From the NCBI GenBank assembly GCA_963674665.2, contig CAXXPL010000009.1, positions 620,001 through 684,000 of the forward strand: a DNA stretch of 64,000 nucleotides, written 5' to 3'. Below the pieces are notes generated by a model, which worked only from the letters and a program-made list of their open reading frames with translations, searched no databases and was not told where the DNA came from. This DNA comes from G963674665 sp963674665 (lineage in GTDB: Bacteria > Desulfobacterota > Desulfovibrionia > Desulfovibrionales > Desulfovibrionaceae). Below are positions 1 through 8,862 of this stretch, in pieces. The first letter of the stretch is position 1. Every line of letters starts with the position of its first letter. The translations under genes and the position numbers were made by a program.

Positions 1-1
1 A

Positions 2-757
2 AGATTGATCCAGTCCGTGGCCAGGGCCTTGAGTATCCTGAACTGCCTGCAGGAAGGCGGTGCCATGCAGATCGGTGAATTGAGCGGTCAGTTGGGGATC
101 GACAAGGGCACCGTGCATCACCTGCTGGTGACACTGACCGAGATGGACTACGTGCGGCAGAATCCGGACACCCGGGCCTATTCGGTGGGATTCCAGGCGT
201 TCAAGGTCGGTTACGCCTACATGGGGGAGCTGGACCTGGTGAAGGTCGCCCGGGTGCATCTGGAACGCCTGAACGACCTTTCCAGGGAAACGGTCCACCT
301 GGGCGAGCTCGCCGGTGGGGACATCCTGTACCTGGACAAGATCGAGAGCCCCATGTCCATCACCATGCGTTCCAGGATCGGCGTGACGAGGCCCGCCTAC
401 TGCACCGGAGTGGGGAAGATCCTGATGGCCTTTCTGCCCGACGAGAAGCTGCGGTCCATGATGGAGAGGCTGGAGCTCAAGCCGCACACGGAGAACACCA
501 TTGTGGACAGGGATCTCTTCCTGGAGAACCTGGCCGAGTGCAGGAAGCGGGGCTACGCCATCGATGACGAGGAGATCGAGGAGGGGCTGTTCTGCGTGGC
601 GGTTCCGATCTTCAACATCGAGAACAGAGCCATCGCCGCGCTCAGCGTGTCCCTGCCCAAATACCGGCTCAAGGACCGGCTGGAAGACCTGATAGGCATG
701 ACACTGGAAACCGGGAAGAGGATCTCGGCGGAGATGGGGCAATCCTTTTCCGAATAA
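2..757 (+). CDS. IclR-family transcriptional regulator (5' end outside window)
   Basis: IclR-type repressor/activator: an N-terminal winged helix-turn-helix (about the first 65 residues, QSVARALSIL... through the IGELSGQLGIDKGTVHHLL helix-turn-helix) followed by the effector-binding GAF-like IclR domain (RPAYCTGVGKILMAF and GLFCVAVPIFN are typical). The frame is open back to the window edge. IclR proteins usually have a few residues before the SVARAL motif, so the true start probably lies upstream of base 1; the TTG at 5 is only a formal start. It is transcribed in the same direction as the TRAP/sugar-acid cluster that begins 177 bp downstream and is its likely regulator; that link is inferred from position. 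Confidence 0.93.
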   Translation, partial: RLIQSVARALSILNCLQEGGAMQIGELSGQLGIDKGTVHHLLVTLTEMDYVRQNPDTRAYSVGFQAFKVGYAYMGELDLVKVARVHLERLNDLSRETVHLGELAGGDILYLDKIESPMSITMRSRIGVTRPAYCTGVGKILMAFLPDEKLRSMMERLELKPHTENTIVDRDLFLENLAECRKRGYAIDDEEIEEGLFCVAVPIFNIENRAIAALSVSLPKYRLKDRLEDLIGMTLETGKRISAEMGQSFSE

Positions 758-933
758 GGCACCTGCGCGGCATCTGCCGAACCGGGACCCGGGCAGAGAG
801 TCGAAGTCGGCGATCCTATCCGACTAGCGTGCCTTGTGAGGGAAATATCAATATACCAATCAGATACTAATGAGGATCAGGTCCGGTTTTTCACTTCCAT
901 TCTACGCGAATCAGAATTCAAAGGAGTTGAGAC

Positions 934-1938
934 ATGAAACTGGGTAGGAGATTGGCGTTTTTCTCTCTGGTGATATTACTGGGCGTGCTCGGCCCTTCGC
1001 AGGCCATGGCCAAGGGTGCGGTGGTGCTGCGCGTGGCTCATGTCTTCAAGACGGATTTTTCCGCGCACCTCGGGGTGGCCAAGTTCGCGGAGCTGGTCAA
1101 GGAGAAGTCCGGCGACACCATAAAGGTGGAAATCTACCCCAACCAGCAGCTTGGAAACGAGCGTGAGTGCCTCGAGGGCGCCAAGCTGGGCACCCACGAC
1201 ATCGCCTTCACCGGCGCCGCCGGCTGGGCCATCATCAACCCCAAACTGGGAATCTTCGAGCTGCCCTTCCTCTACAGGGACATGCCCCACCAGAAAAAGG
1301 TATTCAGCAGCGAAGGCATGCGCGACGTGGTCGATGAGATGTACGGCCAGGTGGATTTGAAGTTCCTCGCTTATTACGGATACGGCATCCGCAGCGTCCT
1401 GACCATAGAGACCCCGGTGCGCACGGTGGAGGATTTCACCAAGCTGCGCATCCGTGTCCCCGAGGTCCCCATCTTCGTGAAGACCTTCAAGGCCCTGGGC
1501 GCCAACCCCACACCCATCAACTACGGCGAGACCTACACGGCTCTGCAGACCTTCCTGGTGGGCGGTGTTGAAGGCTCGCCCGAGGCCATGGTCTCCATGA
1601 AGTTCGCCGAGCTGTGCAAGTTCTACAGTCTGACCCAGCACCAGTCCCCCCCAATCCTGATGGCCATGAACAAGCACAACTTCGAGAGCAAGCTGACCCC
1701 CGAGCAGCAGAAGCTCGTGCTGGAGGCAGCGCAGGAGAGCAGTGACTGGGAGTACGACGTCGCCGTTGAGGCGAACGCAAAGGCCCTGCGGGAGATGGAG
1801 AAGGCCGGCATCGAGATCATCCAGTTTCCCGAGTCCGAGAGACAGCGCATGATTGGGAAGGTGAAGGTCGTCCAGGAGGAGTTGGCCAAGGAGTACGGTG
1901 GTACCGAGCTGATCGAGAAGATCGCGGCCATTCAATAA
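934..1938 (+). CDS. dctP: TRAP transporter substrate-binding protein, DctP family
   Basis: Periplasmic solute receptor of a tripartite ATP-independent periplasmic transporter, which captures an organic acid and delivers it to the DctQM membrane pair. It has a Sec signal peptide (hydrophobic stretch to about residue 26, ending AMA) and then a DctP fold with the usual features (VLRVAHVFKTDFSAHLG, a conserved Arg in KLRIRVPEVPIF). The length of 334 aa is normal. AAGGAG lies just before the ATG. It is the first gene of an apparent operon with dctQ, dctM, an SDR, two DapA-like enzymes and sugar-acid enzymes, so a sugar acid or lactone is the likely ligand (inference). Confidence 0.95.
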   Translation: MKLGRRLAFFSLVILLGVLGPSQAMAKGAVVLRVAHVFKTDFSAHLGVAKFAELVKEKSGDTIKVEIYPNQQLGNERECLEGAKLGTHDIAFTGAAGWAIINPKLGIFELPFLYRDMPHQKKVFSSEGMRDVVDEMYGQVDLKFLAYYGYGIRSVLTIETPVRTVEDFTKLRIRVPEVPIFVKTFKALGANPTPINYGETYTALQTFLVGGVEGSPEAMVSMKFAELCKFYSLTQHQSPPILMAMNKHNFESKLTPEQQKLVLEAAQESSDWEYDVAVEANAKALREMEKAGIEIIQFPESERQRMIGKVKVVQEELAKEYGGTELIEKIAAIQ

Positions 1939-1950
1939 CCAGAAATCGTG

Positions 1951-1983
1951 CCGGGAGCGCTCCCAGTGCGGCAGCGCTCCCGG
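1951..1983 (+). terminator. intercistronic hairpin between dctP and dctQ
   Basis: CCGGGAGCGCT and AGCGCTCCCGG form a perfect 11-bp stem with an 11-nt loop directly after the dctP stop. No U-tract follows, so it more likely stabilises the 3' end of dctP mRNA or attenuates than fully terminates. A comparable hairpin follows the second dctP gene at 56302. Confidence 0.6.
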
Positions 1984-2002
1984 CCGCAGCATGGAAGAAC
2001 CA

Positions 2003-2479
2003 ATGAGCAATCGAGCCACGTCGTACATTTTCACGATCCTGGAGTGGGTGGTCTGCGCACTTTTCGCGGCGATCATCATTCTGGGTGGTCTGCAGGTCCT
2101 CTTCAGGTATGCCCTGGACAGCTCCCTGGTCTGGTCCGAGGAAGTGGCCAAGATCCTCTTCTTCTACATCATCTATTTCGGCGCGGTGCTGGCGATCCGC
2201 AACCAGGCGTTCGCATACGTGGACCTGCTCTACGGCAGATTTCCCCCCGGGTTCAAGCGGGTGATGGATTTCCTGATCTGGACCCTGATCCTTGGTTTCC
2301 AGGTGACAGTGATCGTGCTCGGGTCGCAGATGACCATGAAAACCCTGAACCAGATCACTCCGGCCCTCGAGATGCCCCAGGCCGTCATCTACATGATCCT
2401 GCCGCTGGGAGCCCTGCTGATGACGCTCCCCACCCTGGGGATAATCTCCGAAATCGTGAAAAGGAAGAAGGAGTCCTGA
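2003..2479 (+). CDS. dctQ: TRAP transporter small permease, DctQ family
   Basis: Small four-helix membrane subunit of the TRAP transporter, about 158 aa. Hydrophobic segments are visible at the N-terminus (ILEWVVCALFAAIIILGG), then around the WSEEVAKILFFYIIYFGAVLAI motif typical of DctQ, then two more. An ATG at 1991 is also open in frame, but the ATG at 2003 is preceded by GGAAG at a suitable distance, so 2003 is preferred. The gene ends 1 nt before dctM, which implies translational coupling. Confidence 0.9.
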   Translation: MSNRATSYIFTILEWVVCALFAAIIILGGLQVLFRYALDSSLVWSEEVAKILFFYIIYFGAVLAIRNQAFAYVDLLYGRFPPGFKRVMDFLIWTLILGFQVTVIVLGSQMTMKTLNQITPALEMPQAVIYMILPLGALLMTLPTLGIISEIVKRKKES

Positions 2480-2480
2480 G

Positions 2481-3755
2481 ATGCTGACATGCCTGCTGGT
2501 TACGTTTCTCGTTCTTACCATGATGGGGATGCCCATCGCCTTTGCCATAGGCATCTCGGGCGCGTTCTCGTTCATCGTGATGTCCGACATCCCCTCTTTC
2601 GTGATCGCACAGAAGATGATCGGCGGGATTGACAGTTTTCCGCTACTGGCCGCCCCCTATTTCATATTCGCGGGAATGTGCATGGAGGGCGGGGGGATCT
2701 CCAAGAGGCTGGTCCACTTCGCCTCCTGTCTGGTGGGCAGCGTCCGGGGGGGCATCTCCCAGGTGGCCATCGTGGCCAGCATGATATTCGCGGGCATTTC
2801 CGGATCCGGTGTGGCCGACGCCTCGGCCATAGGCTCCGTTCTCATCCCCCCCATGACCCAGAAGGGGTACAAGCGAGGCTTCTCCGCCGCTTTGATCGCG
2901 GCCGCCGGATCCATCGGCATGATCATCCCCCCCAGCATGTTGATGATCGTGTACGGTAGCCTGGCCGGCATCTCCATCGGCGAGCTGTTTATGGGCGGGA
3001 TCGTTCCCGGCATCCTGGTGGGACTCATCCTCATGGTGGTGGCCTATGCCTTTGCCGTGAAGGACAAGCGGGAGCCGGACCAGGAGTTCAGCTGGCCGGC
3101 GCTCTGGGAGAGCTTCAAGGACGCCTTCTGGGCCCTGATGACCCCGCTGATCATCGTGGGCGGCATCGTCACCGGCATCTTCACTGCAACCGAGGCCGGG
3201 GCAGTGGCTTCCATCTACGCGCTTTTCATCAGCATCTTCGTGTACAGGGAGCTCGATTTCAAGGGCCTGAAGCGGGTCATGGTCAAGTCCGCCATCATCA
3301 CCGCGTCGGTGTTCATCATTCTCTCCTTTGCCTCGATCTTCGGCTACATCATGGCGCTGGAAAACGTTCCGGGCTTCCTCAAGGGGATGCTCATGTCACT
3401 GACCGTCAGCCGCTACGTGGTCCTGATGATCATTCTTCTCTTCCTCATCGTTCTGGGGGCCTTTGTGGAGACGCTGGCCTCCATGATCATCCTGGTCCCC
3501 ATGCTGGTCCCCATCGGCGCCATGCTCGGGTTCGATCCCATACAGTTCGGCATCCTGATGGTCATCGCCTTCAACATGGGCGGCATCACCCCCCCGGTGG
3601 GCGTGCTCCTGCTGCTGACCACCGGGCTGGCCGAGACGTCGCTGACCAAGAGCTCAACGTACATCCTGGTCTTCATCATGGCGTTCCTGGTGATGATGGC
3701 CATGCTGGCCTTTTTCCCGGTGCTGACCACCGGAATTCCGCAGCTGTTGATGTAG
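2481..3755 (+). CDS. dctM: TRAP transporter large permease, DctM family
   Basis: Large membrane subunit that carries the sodium-coupled translocation path of the TRAP system; 424 aa with about 12 hydrophobic segments. Family signatures are clear: GISGSGVADASAIGSVLIPPM, the IIPPSMLMIVYG segment and the NMGGITPPVGVLL segment near the C-terminus. It starts immediately after dctQ and completes a dctPQM set whose substrate is probably an acid handled by the downstream enzymes. Confidence 0.95.
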   Translation: MLTCLLVTFLVLTMMGMPIAFAIGISGAFSFIVMSDIPSFVIAQKMIGGIDSFPLLAAPYFIFAGMCMEGGGISKRLVHFASCLVGSVRGGISQVAIVASMIFAGISGSGVADASAIGSVLIPPMTQKGYKRGFSAALIAAAGSIGMIIPPSMLMIVYGSLAGISIGELFMGGIVPGILVGLILMVVAYAFAVKDKREPDQEFSWPALWESFKDAFWALMTPLIIVGGIVTGIFTATEAGAVASIYALFISIFVYRELDFKGLKRVMVKSAIITASVFIILSFASIFGYIMALENVPGFLKGMLMSLTVSRYVVLMIILLFLIVLGAFVETLASMIILVPMLVPIGAMLGFDPIQFGILMVIAFNMGGITPPVGVLLLLTTGLAETSLTKSSTYILVFIMAFLVMMAMLAFFPVLTTGIPQLLM

Positions 3756-3827
3756 CCGCGCGTGGTATAAACGTAGCGCCCGGCGCTTTGCCGCGGCATG
3801 AGTTCAATCCACTGGAGTTGATACGAA

Positions 3828-4595
3828 ATGTTTGATTTGAAAGGAAAAGTTGCACTGGTGACAGGGTCCAGCAGGGGGATCGGGAAATCCATTGCCCTGA
3901 AGCTCGCCCAGGCCGGAGCCGACGTGGTCGTCAACTATCTGACCAGCTCCGCCGCTGCGGTGGAGGTGAAGGAGGAGATCGAGGCCATGGGACGGAAGTC
4001 CCTCGCCATCCAGGCCGACGCCTCGAAAAAGGAGGATGTGGACAGGCTCTTCGAGACAACGACAAAGACCTTCGACAGACTGGATATATGCGTTAACAAC
4101 GCCGGAATCGTCACTCGCCACCCCTTTCTGGAGATGACCGAGGAGCAGTGGGACAGGGTGATCAACTGCAACCTGAGGGGCTACTTCCTGTGCGGCCAGG
4201 CCGCGGCCAGGTACATGGCCGCCCATGGGGGAGGCAGGATCATCAACGTCTCCTCCATCTCCCAGTTCCAGCCCGCCATGGGGCGTGTCCACTACTGCGC
4301 CTCCAAAGGGGGTATTCACATGCTGACCAAGGGAATGGCCCTGGAGTTGGCACAACACAACATCACGGTCAACGCCATCGGCCCCGGCGCAACCGCCACC
4401 GATTTCACCTCGGACGTCCTCTCTGATCCGAAGTTCCTGCGGTCCACCCTGGACAAGATTCCCCTGAACAGGGTGGGGCAACCCACCGACATGGGCGGGG
4501 CGGTGGTGCTGCTCGCCTCGGACGAAGGCGCATACATTACCGGCCAGACCATCTTCATCGATGGCGGATACCTTCTCTACCACTACGGAGCATGA
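3828..4595 (+). CDS. SDR-family NAD(P)-dependent oxidoreductase
   Basis: Short-chain dehydrogenase of classical length (255 aa). It has the Rossmann TGxxxGIG motif near the N-terminus (VTGSSRGIGKS), NNAG (VNNAGI), and a catalytic Ser plus YxxxK (YCASKGG). The C-terminus holds the usual GQTIFIDGG signature. Close relatives oxidise sugars, polyols or 3-oxoacyl compounds. In this cluster oxidation of a free sugar to a lactone, or reduction of a keto acid, are both possible. The stop is 1 nt before the next gene's ATG, so the two are co-translated. Confidence 0.92.
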   Translation: MFDLKGKVALVTGSSRGIGKSIALKLAQAGADVVVNYLTSSAAAVEVKEEIEAMGRKSLAIQADASKKEDVDRLFETTTKTFDRLDICVNNAGIVTRHPFLEMTEEQWDRVINCNLRGYFLCGQAAARYMAAHGGGRIINVSSISQFQPAMGRVHYCASKGGIHMLTKGMALELAQHNITVNAIGPGATATDFTSDVLSDPKFLRSTLDKIPLNRVGQPTDMGGAVVLLASDEGAYITGQTIFIDGGYLLYHYGA

Positions 4596-4596
4596 A

Positions 4597-5493
4597 ATGA
4601 ATCACCTTTTCGAGGGAGTTTGCCCTGTCATCAATACGCCGTTCACAGCCACCGGCGAAATCGATCTCAAGGGAATAGACAGTATCGTGGAGTACGTGCT
4701 CGAGTCGGGCTGCACCAGCATCGCGCTCTTCGCCCTGAACAGTGAACCGCACAAGATGACTCATCAGGAAAAATACCAGGTCATGGAGCGGTTTCTGAAT
4801 GCCGTGAACAAACGGGCTCAGACCATGGTCGGCGTCATCGAGAATTCGGTTCCCGGAGCCATTGAGTTCGCAGCCCGGGCCAAGGAACTCGGAGTGGACG
4901 GGGTCATCCTGTACCCCCCGTCCATTGCCACGCCCTCCGGTCCCCAACTGCTGGACTATTTCAGCAAGATTTCCGGGGCGGTCGATATTCCGGTGGTCAT
5001 TCAGGACGCTCCTCGCACCACAGGGGTCACCATGTCCACCGAGTTCATCCTGGACGCCTTCTACAAGATCAAGAACTTCAAATATATCAAGGTCGAATGC
5101 CCCCTTCCGGTGCACAAGCTGAACACCATCGTGGAGCGCACCGACAATGGCCTGAAGTGTTTGTCTGGAAACGGCGGCATCTTCACTGTGGACTCCTTTG
5201 TCCGGGGCGCCTGGGGCGTCATGCCCGGCATCGGGCTGGTAAAGCACTTCGTGGAGATCTGGAACGCGTTCAAGGCAAAGAACATGACGCGCGCCAGGGA
5301 CATCTTCGAGAACATGCTGCCGCTGCTCTGGTTCGAAGACCAGTCGTTGGAGTTTTTCATTTCCTGCGAAAAAGAGATCCTTCGCCGCAAGGGCGTCATC
5401 GAAAGTTCATTCGTGCGTGTTCCCGAGTTTGCCCTGGATACCGCCAGCATGGCCGAGCTTGCGATCCTGTACGGGAGGCTGAGGGAAGTCTAG
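4597..5493 (+). CDS. DapA-family (dihydrodipicolinate synthase-like) aldolase, atypical active site
   Basis: Class I aldolase/lyase of the DHDPS/N-acetylneuraminate lyase family, 298 aa. The Schiff-base lysine is in YIKVECPLP. The catalytic tyrosine position, normally YN.P, reads QDAP here (VVIQDAPRTTG), so the proton-relay Tyr appears absent. The ATG at 4597 is chosen because GGAG sits 6 nt upstream; a longer frame from 4561 would overlap the SDR gene. A second, more typical DapA-like gene follows. A role on a 2-keto-3-deoxy sugar acid is plausible but unproven. Confidence 0.88.
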   Translation: MNHLFEGVCPVINTPFTATGEIDLKGIDSIVEYVLESGCTSIALFALNSEPHKMTHQEKYQVMERFLNAVNKRAQTMVGVIENSVPGAIEFAARAKELGVDGVILYPPSIATPSGPQLLDYFSKISGAVDIPVVIQDAPRTTGVTMSTEFILDAFYKIKNFKYIKVECPLPVHKLNTIVERTDNGLKCLSGNGGIFTVDSFVRGAWGVMPGIGLVKHFVEIWNAFKAKNMTRARDIFENMLPLLWFEDQSLEFFISCEKEILRRKGVIESSFVRVPEFALDTASMAELAILYGRLREV

Positions 5494-5508
5494 CCGGAGA
5501 CGGGCGGG

Positions 5509-5537
5509 GGGGAGCCCGCGCAATGCGCGGGCTCCCC
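5509..5537 (+). terminator. hairpin between the two DapA-like genes
   Basis: GGGGAGCCCGCG pairs perfectly with CGCGGGCTCCCC around a 5-nt loop. There is no clear U-tract on the + strand, so readthrough into the next gene is likely; it may be an attenuator or an RNA-stability element. Confidence 0.6.
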
Positions 5538-5591
5538 TGACTCCGGACTCGGGAGCGGAGCGGAAAAAACCTACAACACCAAGAGTGACCC

Positions 5592-6548
5592 ATGTCCAAT
5601 ACAAACCCGCGTACCAACACAGACAATCATCTTTCCAACGCGAAAAAGATGCTGTCCGGTATATTCCCCGCAATGCCCACACCTTTCGAGGGTATCGGGA
5701 AGATCAATGAATTGGAATTGCGCAGATATGCGAGCTGGTTGATTGAAAACGGGGTGCATGGCCTGTTCCCGCTGGGGAGCGTGGGCGAATTCATCCACAT
5801 GAGTGACGAGCAGAAAATACGGGTGATGGAAGTCCTTGTGGACGAAGCCTGCGGAAGGGTGCCGGTCCTGCCCGGGACCGCTGGCAGTTGCGCGAGCAAC
5901 AGCATCAAGCTCACCAAGGCGGCCCGGGATGTGGGGTGTGCGGCCGCGGTCATCGCCCCTCCCTATTATTTTCAGGCATCGGGAGCCCTGATCGAGGAGC
6001 ACTATACCCGAATCGCAAACGCGGTTCCTGACTTCCCCATCATTCTCTACAACATCCCGCTGTTTGCCAGCCCCATCGGCTACGACGTGCTGGGGCGCCT
6101 CTGCCGCATCGACAATATCGTGGGCATGAAGGACAGCAGCGGCAGCATGGTGGACCTGCTGCACTTCATGGACGAGGTGAGCCTTGCCGGAGAATCCCTC
6201 AATGTCATGACCGGACGCGAGGAGATGTTCCTTGCGGCTCTGATGATGGGCGCCACCGGGACCATGTCCGGCGCCGTGGCCATCGTGCCGGAAAAGATGT
6301 CCGCCATTTACCGGCTCTGGAACACGGGTGACTATACTGAAGCCAGGAAGATCCAGTGCTCCCTCCTGCTTTTGATCCGCACCATGATGCAGTCCCTGCC
6401 GTTTCCCCTGGGCTTCAAGATAGCCCTGGAGGAACGCGGATTCCGTATGGGGCCGGCGCAGCAACCCCTGCCCGGTTTCCTCATGGAAAAGGTCACTGAT
6501 GCGAGAAGCCGCATTGCCGAGGCATTGCGGGACGTACTCGGTAATTGA
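5592..6548 (+). CDS. DapA-family aldolase/dehydratase
   Basis: Second member of the DHDPS/NAL family, 318 aa with an N-terminal extension of about 20 residues. Typical residues are present: GLFPLGSVGEF, the catalytic Tyr in ILYNIP and the Schiff-base Lys in VGMKDSSGS. Likely activities are aldol cleavage of a 2-keto-3-deoxy aldonate to pyruvate plus an aldehyde, or 5-dehydro-4-deoxyglucarate-type dehydration; sequence alone cannot decide. Its stop codon overlaps the upstream extension of the next gene. Confidence 0.92.
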   Translation: MSNTNPRTNTDNHLSNAKKMLSGIFPAMPTPFEGIGKINELELRRYASWLIENGVHGLFPLGSVGEFIHMSDEQKIRVMEVLVDEACGRVPVLPGTAGSCASNSIKLTKAARDVGCAAAVIAPPYYFQASGALIEEHYTRIANAVPDFPIILYNIPLFASPIGYDVLGRLCRIDNIVGMKDSSGSMVDLLHFMDEVSLAGESLNVMTGREEMFLAALMMGATGTMSGAVAIVPEKMSAIYRLWNTGDYTEARKIQCSLLLLIRTMMQSLPFPLGFKIALEERGFRMGPAQQPLPGFLMEKVTDARSRIAEALRDVLGN

Positions 6549-6559
6549 CCGGAAACGCC

Positions 6560-7660
6560 ATGGCCGCCACAATGAATGGAGAAGGAGGAATGGGACCTGT
6601 CAGCGTGGACGATGATTACTCCTACAAGGGCTTTCGCCTGGTGATCATCGAGAACGACCACTTGCGGATAGTGGTCCTTCCGGAGAAAGGCGCGGACATC
6701 TACCAGTTCATCGACAAGAGGCACAACGTCGATCTGCTGTGGAAGACCCCCATGGGGCTCCGGGAAAGGGTCAGGGACCTGCCCCCGGGGTATGGGGCGG
6801 AGAGCAACTTCACCGACGCCTATGAAGGGGGGTGGCAGATGGTGTTCCCCAACGGGGGGTCCTCCTGCTCGTACAAGGGGCTGCGCCTGGAGATGTGCGG
6901 CGATGCCCAGGCCTGCTCGTGGCGGTACCGCATCCTGGAGAAGGGGCCGGACATCGCTGTGGTGGCCTTTGAAACCGAGATGCACAGGCTGCCGTACAGG
7001 CTCAGGAGAATCATCCGGATCGACAGGGGCGCAGCGTCCATGCAACTGACCGAAATCATCAGCAATGACGGTCAGGAGCCCCTGGATTACATGTGGGGGC
7101 AGCATATCGCCTTCGAGGGGAGCCTGCTGCGCAGCGGGGACTGGCAGCTCGTGGTTCCCTGTAGCCGGGTGGGCACCAACACAGGCCCAATGACCGCCAA
7201 GAGTGCGCTTCCCGCGGGCGCGAGGGTCAACCGCCTGCCCACGGATGGGGAATTCGGCTGGCCCATGGTCAAGGGCGCGGACGGCTCGGACATCGATCTG
7301 TCCCTGTTTCCCGACGACTCTGTGAAATCCTGCGACATCGCCTATCTGCACGAGCTCGAGGACGGCTGGTACGCGCTGCTGAATAAGCGGCAACGCTACG
7401 CCTTCCACCTCTCGTGGCAACGGGAGCTGTTCCCCTGCATCTGGTTCTACCAGAACTTCAACGGCTCCTTCGGCTATCCATGGTACGGCAGGGGGAACGG
7501 CGTGGCGCTGGAGCCCATCAGCGGGTTTCCCGCCCTGGGGCTCGAGGAGTCCATGCTGCGGGGAAATCACATGACGATACAGGCCGGTGAGGAGATCCGG
7601 GCGGACTTCCACGCCAGCATCGTCAGCGGTCACGATATCGACAACTACACGTCAGCATAG
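6560..7660 (+). CDS. DUF4432 / aldose-1-epimerase-like protein
   Basis: Galactose-mutarotase-fold protein of the DUF4432 type, about 366 aa. Supporting segments are LVIIENDHLRIVVLPEKGADIYQF at the N-terminus, EGGWQMVFPNGG, and WGQHIAFEG in the middle of the beta sandwich. Such proteins interconvert sugar anomers or lie in sugar-acid operons with unknown substrates. The frame is open from a TTG at 6545 overlapping the previous stop; the ATG at 6560, preceded by GGAAA, is preferred. It sits between an aldolase and an enolase-superfamily dehydratase, which supports a carbohydrate substrate. Confidence 0.85.
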   Translation: MAATMNGEGGMGPVSVDDDYSYKGFRLVIIENDHLRIVVLPEKGADIYQFIDKRHNVDLLWKTPMGLRERVRDLPPGYGAESNFTDAYEGGWQMVFPNGGSSCSYKGLRLEMCGDAQACSWRYRILEKGPDIAVVAFETEMHRLPYRLRRIIRIDRGAASMQLTEIISNDGQEPLDYMWGQHIAFEGSLLRSGDWQLVVPCSRVGTNTGPMTAKSALPAGARVNRLPTDGEFGWPMVKGADGSDIDLSLFPDDSVKSCDIAYLHELEDGWYALLNKRQRYAFHLSWQRELFPCIWFYQNFNGSFGYPWYGRGNGVALEPISGFPALGLEESMLRGNHMTIQAGEEIRADFHASIVSGHDIDNYTSA

Positions 7661-7690
7661 TCAAACCAATTCCACAGAAGGAATACAACG

Positions 7691-8854
7691 ATGAAGATCA
7701 CTTCGGTTAAGCCAATCCTGTTGTCGTACGAATATACGGAGGAAGAGAGATGGGGCTGGTCCGGCGGCTCCGTAGGCGTCTGGAACACCGCCCTGGTACA
7801 GGTGTTCACGGACGAAGGCATCTATGGGCTCGGCGAGATGGGCACCGCGCACTACATCCCGGAGGCCGGAAGGGAGATTGCCCGCTTCCTGGAGCCCACC
7901 CTCATAGGCATGGATCCCTTCGAGATCGATGTGGTCTACAGCAGGCTCTACAAGCTTGGCGCCAACTGGGGCAGGCGCGGCATTGCCATGGGCGTGATCA
8001 GCGGCATCGAGAACGCCCTCTGGGACATCAAGGGCAAGGCCCTGGGCGTGCCTGTCCATTCGCTGTTGGGCGGCAAGTACCGCTCCAGCGTCAGGGTGTA
8101 TGCCAGCGGGGGCATGGAAAAGCCGATCCCCATGCTGGTGGAGGAGGTCAAGGGCTATCTGGAGCGCGGCTTCACCGCGGTGAAGATCAGGGGTGGATAC
8201 TCGGCGAAAAAGGACCGGGAAAAGGTGGCGGCCCTGCGCAAGGAGCTGGGATACGATTTCGACCTGGCACTGGATGCGGGGCAGGGCTATGTGCCTTTTC
8301 CCTGGTCCGTGAAGGAGGCCGTGGACGTGACCAGGGCTCTGGAGGAGTTCGATTTGTTCTTCCTGGAGGAGCCTGTCAGGACCGACGACGTGCAAAGCTA
8401 CGCCAAGGTCACCGCCGCCAGCAACGTCACCATCGCCGGAGGTGAGAACGGCTGCTCCATATACGAATTCAAGGCGCTCATCGACGCCGACGCCGTGGAC
8501 GTGGTGCAGCCGGACGTGACCCATGCCGGGGGTATCGGCGAGGTCAAAAGGATCGCGGATTACGCGCACCTGCACGGCAAGACCATCGCCCCCCACGTGT
8601 TCAGGTCAGGGGCTTCCATGGCTGCGCACCTGCACCTGCTCTCCGCCATCCCCAACGCCCTGGTCTGCGAGTACCAGCAGATCGTCAATCCCCTGCGCGA
8701 GGAACTGCTGCTGGAGCCGCTGAAGATCGAGAACGGCGCGGTGAAGGTTCCGGACACTCCGGGGCTGGGCGTGTTCATCAATGACGAGATCATCGAGAAA
8801 TACCCCTATCTCCCGGGAAGGGAACAGCGCTTCAAGATCGAGTCGGGTAAATAG
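7691..8854 (+). CDS. enolase-superfamily (mandelate racemase/muconate lactonizing) sugar-acid dehydratase
   Basis: Member of the mandelate racemase subgroup, 387 aa. The N-terminal capping domain is followed by the barrel with KIRGG (general base lysine region), metal ligands in LALDAGQ, FLEEP and AGGEN, and the acid/base His in APHVFRSG. Most bacterial relatives next to TRAP genes dehydrate aldonic or aldaric acids to 2-keto-3-deoxy acids. That fits the two neighbouring DapA-family genes as the following cleavage step. The exact substrate cannot be read from the sequence. Confidence 0.92.
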   Translation: MKITSVKPILLSYEYTEEERWGWSGGSVGVWNTALVQVFTDEGIYGLGEMGTAHYIPEAGREIARFLEPTLIGMDPFEIDVVYSRLYKLGANWGRRGIAMGVISGIENALWDIKGKALGVPVHSLLGGKYRSSVRVYASGGMEKPIPMLVEEVKGYLERGFTAVKIRGGYSAKKDREKVAALRKELGYDFDLALDAGQGYVPFPWSVKEAVDVTRALEEFDLFFLEEPVRTDDVQSYAKVTAASNVTIAGGENGCSIYEFKALIDADAVDVVQPDVTHAGGIGEVKRIADYAHLHGKTIAPHVFRSGASMAAHLHLLSAIPNALVCEYQQIVNPLREELLLEPLKIENGAVKVPDTPGLGVFINDEIIEKYPYLPGREQRFKIESGK

Positions 8855-8862
8855 GGACCGTC

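Noticed and set aside
776..793. Possible -24/-12 promoter (GGCAC...GGC) before the first TRAP operon
   Set aside because: The -24 box is fair but the -12 box lacks TTGC, so it was not called.
976..2151. Long - strand open frame (391 codons) opposite dctP
   Set aside because: Shadow of the dctP/dctQ genes caused by GC-rich third positions; no domain or ribosome-binding site.
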